DNA from: Thioalkalivibrio denitrificans
Lineage (GTDB): Bacteria; Pseudomonadota; Gammaproteobacteria; Ectothiorhodospirales; Ectothiorhodospiraceae
Assembly (NCBI RefSeq): GCF_002000365.1
Contig: NZ_MVBK01000046.1
Span: forward strand, 1 to 64,000
Length of the DNA: 64,000 nucleotides
Direction: 5' to 3'
The notes beneath the pieces were generated by a model that saw only the letters and a list, made by a program, of their open reading frames with translations, was not told the DNA's origin and did no database searches. Shown here piece after piece: positions 62,401 through 64,000 of this stretch (position 1 is its first letter; every line of letters starts with the position of its first letter). The translations under genes were made by a program, and so were the position numbers.

Positions 62401-64000
62401 GTTCCCATACCGGCGCGGCCCTGCGCGCCGAGGCTGCCGGCGGCATCTCGGAGTCGTCGGCACCGTCGTATCGCAAGGCCGCGAAAAACGTCCCCGCCGA
62501 GATCCGTATCAGCAACGCCCGGGAACACAACCTCAAGGGCGTGGACATCCAGGTGCCCCGCGACCGCTTTACCGTGGTCACCGGCGTGTCCGGCTCGGGC
62601 AAGAGCACTGTGGCCTTCGACATCCTGTTCAACGAGGGCCAGCGCCGCTACCTGGAGTCCCTGAATGCCTACGCCCGTTCCCTGGTGCAGCCGGCCTCGC
62701 GCCCCGAGGTGGACGCGGTCACCGGCATCCCCCCTACGGTGGCCATCGAGCAGCGCACCAGCCGCGGAGGACACAAGAGCACTGTGGGCACGCTGACCGA
62801 GGTGCACCACTTCCTGCGCCTGCTGTACGTGAAACTGGGCACCCAGTACTGCCCGGACTGCGACGTGCCCATCGAGCCCCAGACCCCGGAGGCGATTCTG
62901 GCCGCATTGCTCAAGCAGTGGAAGGATCGGGAGGTGCACGTGCTGGCGCCCCTGGTCTCGGCCCGCAAGGGCTATTACACGGACCTGGCACGCTGGGCCC
63001 GCAACCGGGGTTTCAGCCATCTGCGCGTGGACGGCGAGCTGATCCCCACGGATCCCTGGCCGCGCCTGGACCGCTACCGGGAACACGACATCGAACTGCC
63101 GGTGGCGAGCCTCAGGGTGACGCCCAAGGCCGAGGCTGCGCTGCGCGAGGCCATCGCCCGGGGCCTGGATCTTGGCAAGGGCATGATCCGCGTCGCACCT
63201 GTGAACGGCCGGGGCCGTTCCCCCCACCCCGGCCCTCTCCCGCGTGCGGGAGAGGGGGACGAGAAGGTGTCGCTGCACGACGGTCGTGCCAAGGGCCGCG
63301 CCGAGAAACTCTACTCCACGGAACGGGCCTGCCCGTCCTGCGCCCGGTCCTTCGACGTGCCGGACCCGCGCCTGTTCTCCTACAACGCCCGCCATGGCTG
63401 GTGCCGCACCTGTTTCGGCACCGGCGTGGTGCTGAAGGGCTTCGACGAGGCCCACAGCGGCGAGGAAGGGGAGTGGCTGGAAGAAGGCGAGTCGCGCCAG
63501 ACCTGTCCCGCCTGCCACGGCCAGCGCCTGCGGCCCGAGGCCCTGGCGGTGCGTTTCCGGGAACGCTCCATCGGCGAGCTGTCGGCCCTGCCGGTGAAGG
63601 CGGCACGCGCCTGGTTCGAGAAACTCAAACCGAAGGCGCGGGAATCCGCCATCGCCCGGGACATCCTGCCCGAGATCCGCGGCCGCCTAGCCTTCCTGGA
63701 ACAGGTGGGGCTGGGTTATCTGAGCCTGGATCGCGGCGCGCCGACACTCTCCGGCGGCGAGGCCCAGCGCATCCGCCTAGCGGCGCAGCTGGGCACCAAC
63801 CTGCAGGGGGTCTGCTACATCCTGGACGAGCCCACCATCGGTCTGCACCCACGGGACAACCGCATGCTGCTGGACACCCTGCATCGCCTGCAGGCCAAGG
63901 GCAACACCGTGGTGGTGGTGGAACACGACGAGGACACCATCCGCAGCGCGGAGCACGTGATCGACCTGGGTCCCGGCGCAGGCGAGCGGGGCGGACGGCT
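59427..64000 (+). CDS. uvrA: Tandem-fused double UvrA (excinuclease ABC subunit A), 3' end outside window
   Basis: An open frame of 1524 codons runs to the window edge. Residues 1-1010 are a complete UvrA: Walker [10 protein letters not shown] (33-41), CRGC zinc site, LSGGEVQRI and LDEPSIGLH, second Walker [10 protein letters not shown] (649-657), zinc CPVCTGSG and [24 protein letters not shown] second UvrA starts near residue 1027 ([15 protein letters not shown]) with Walker A at 1053-1061 and continues to VVVVEHDE and [11 protein letters not shown] before the cut. Tandem UvrA fusions are known, for example in Chlamydia. Two repeat-derived segments are inserted in frame (about residues 865-910 and 1262-1277). 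Start ATG at 59427; weak ribosome site. Confidence 0.92.
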   Translation, partial: MSQDRIRIFGARQNNLKGLDLELPLNELIVVTGVSGSGKSSLAFDTVYAEGQRRYVETFSPYARQFLDRMDKPAVDRIEGVLPAIAIDQTNPVRTSRSTVGTMTELNDHLKLLYARAAHLHCRGCGAPVRRDSPESIADEWLTRKESGAGRVMVVFAVPVPENFSAQEVKGHLRAQGYERLHVDTGTRLEVIQDRLRVEPGNRGRLVEALETALHHGQGRVRVYPLGEDREPLAPMDYSADLHCAACDLHYSEPTSNHFSFNSPIGACEACRGFGRTMGIDLDLVIPDGRMSLGDGAVKPWQTDAYYECQAELKVFARKRGIPLDVPWDDLSDEQQAWVIEGEGDFDDGVWYGIRRFFDWLETKSYKMHIRVLLSRYRSYEPCKVCQGARLKPDSLLWRLGTKADADGVLQPGARFLPAGVSWSRPRLESQPGLCLHDLMQVPLARCKAFFDHLHLPKPLDEATDLLLAEIRARLNYLCEVGLGYLTLDRQSRTLSGGEVQRINLTTALGTSLVNTLFVLDEPSIGLHPRDMDRVVGVLRRLRDAGNSLLVVEHDPQVMRAADRILDMGPGPGERGGEVVFFGTPAQILRSRQSLTGQYLSGRKQVALPSAGLPPDRDTVWLELHGAVQHNLKGIDARFPLGRLVCVTGVSGSGKSTLIQNLLYPALAKLKGRPEYPAGAFGSLSGHESLDAVVMVDQSPIGRTARSCPASYVGAFDAIRKLFAEEPLAKERGYTAGTFSFNSGNGRCPVCTGSGFEYVEMQFLSDVYLRCGECDGRRYRPEVLQVKALGAEGHAADLSGVLEMTVTEALAFFAHVPEIQQSLEPLAAVGLEYLRLGQPVPTLSGGEAQRLKLAGHLVRHTGRTVGRACSAHPCASPQGGSRDESLPAIRSARQQSVPEPNGRRAKARPAERGATLFLLDEPTTGLHFEDIARLLKALRRLQAEGHSLIVIEHNLDVIRAADWLLDLGPEGGDGGGEIVCEGTPAQVMDHPGSHTGAALRAEAAGGISESSAPSYRKAAKNVPAEIRISNAREHNLKGVDIQVPRDRFTVVTGVSGSGKSTVAFDILFNEGQRRYLESLNAYARSLVQPASRPEVDAVTGIPPTVAIEQRTSRGGHKSTVGTLTEVHHFLRLLYVKLGTQYCPDCDVPIEPQTPEAILAALLKQWKDREVHVLAPLVSARKGYYTDLARWARNRGFSHLRVDGELIPTDPWPRLDRYREHDIELPVASLRVTPKAEAALREAIARGLDLGKGMIRVAPVNGRGRSPHPGPLPRAGEGDEKVSLHDGRAKGRAEKLYSTERACPSCARSFDVPDPRLFSYNARHGWCRTCFGTGVVLKGFDEAHSGEEGEWLEEGESRQTCPACHGQRLRPEALAVRFRERSIGELSALPVKAARAWFEKLKPKARESAIARDILPEIRGRLAFLEQVGLGYLSLDRGAPTLSGGEAQRIRLAAQLGTNLQGVCYILDEPTIGLHPRDNRMLLDTLHRLQAKGNTVVVVEHDEDTIRSAEHVIDLGPGAGERGGR
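62019..62155. repeat. REP-like element inserted in frame in uvrA
   Basis: GTAGGTCGGGCT at 62019-62030 and AGCCCGACCTGC at 62144-62155 are inverted repeats (11 of 12), and an inner hairpin ACGAATCGC/GCGATTCGT lies at 62073-62096. The reading frame passes through without a stop, adding about 46 residues between the ABC signature and Walker B of the second ATPase in copy 1. GTAG at the edge and the GC-rich stem are typical of REP elements. Confidence 0.85.
63211..63258. repeat. CCCTCTCCC-type palindrome inserted in frame in uvrA
   Basis: CCCTCTCCCGC and GCGGGAGAGGG form a perfect 11-bp stem with a two-base loop at 63233-63256, preceded by CCCCCCACCCCGG. The translated part reads [13 protein letters not shown], a peptide often produced when this widespread intergenic repeat is translated. 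The frame stays open. The same family is at 13197-13274. Confidence 0.85.

Overview
The window is GC-rich chromosomal DNA from a Gram-negative gammaproteobacterium. The gene blocks rne/rluC/HAD/sppA, lolC-lolD-DUF2062-comEC-exbB-exbD-msbA-lpxK-ycaR-kdsB, surE-pcm-yqaA-nlpD-rpoS and alaC-hom-thrC follow the order familiar from Pseudomonas and purple-sulfur-bacteria relatives. A member of the Chromatiales/Ectothiorhodospiraceae is my best guess, but this is inference from synteny and composition only. I see no rRNA, tRNA, prophage, transposase or CRISPR array.

Layout: 0.2-1.8 kb holds a flagellar pair (FliK-like, and a stand-alone FlhB C-terminal domain). 2-8.5 kb has a phosphotyrosine phosphatase, RNase E, RluC, a HAD phosphatase and an S49 peptidase. 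8.8-13.5 kb has csiV, mfd and a small membrane protein. 13.7-15.9 kb carries the agmatine-to-putrescine pair aguB/aguA. 16-28.3 kb is an envelope block: sfsA, Lol lipoprotein export, ComEC, ExbBD-like proteins, MsbA, a catalytically degenerate WaaA-like protein, LpxK, YcaR and KdsB. 28.4-36 kb is a looser accessory stretch (NudF, methyltransferase, phosphotransferase, AhpD-like, GlxA-type regulator, secretin-like, GNAT). 36-46 kb contains a probable blue-light/oxidative-membrane-stress locus: lipoprotein, MFS carrier, cyclopropane fatty acid synthase, DUF1365 and FAD oxidoreductase on one strand; a glutaredoxin-like/DUF3429 fusion and folE on the other; and a short LOV photoreceptor nearby. 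A palindromic promoter/operator lies between the two arms. 46.4-51 kb is the rpoS block, 51-55.5 kb covers alanine/threonine biosynthesis, 55.8-58 kb encodes a SulP anion transporter, and 59.4 kb to the window end is a tandem-fused double UvrA.

The most striking property is the repeat landscape. About fifteen intergenic loci are built from short phased units (7-bp units with an ATTCA-type core, or 9-bp units such as ACAGGATNN, GCGAAGGGC, CACGAAGAG, CACAGAGGT). They are usually arranged as two long facing arms, some perfect over 30 bp and others nearly perfect over 40 bp, around an unrelated centre. Several are nested one inside another. Most begin within about 25 bp of a stop codon. Some appear to have entered genes: they supply the C-termini of KdsB and the HAD phosphatase, probably the N-terminus of a chalcone-isomerase-like protein, and two in-frame insertions in the double UvrA. 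Classical REP-like hairpins and a 169-bp palindromic MITE-like element are also present.
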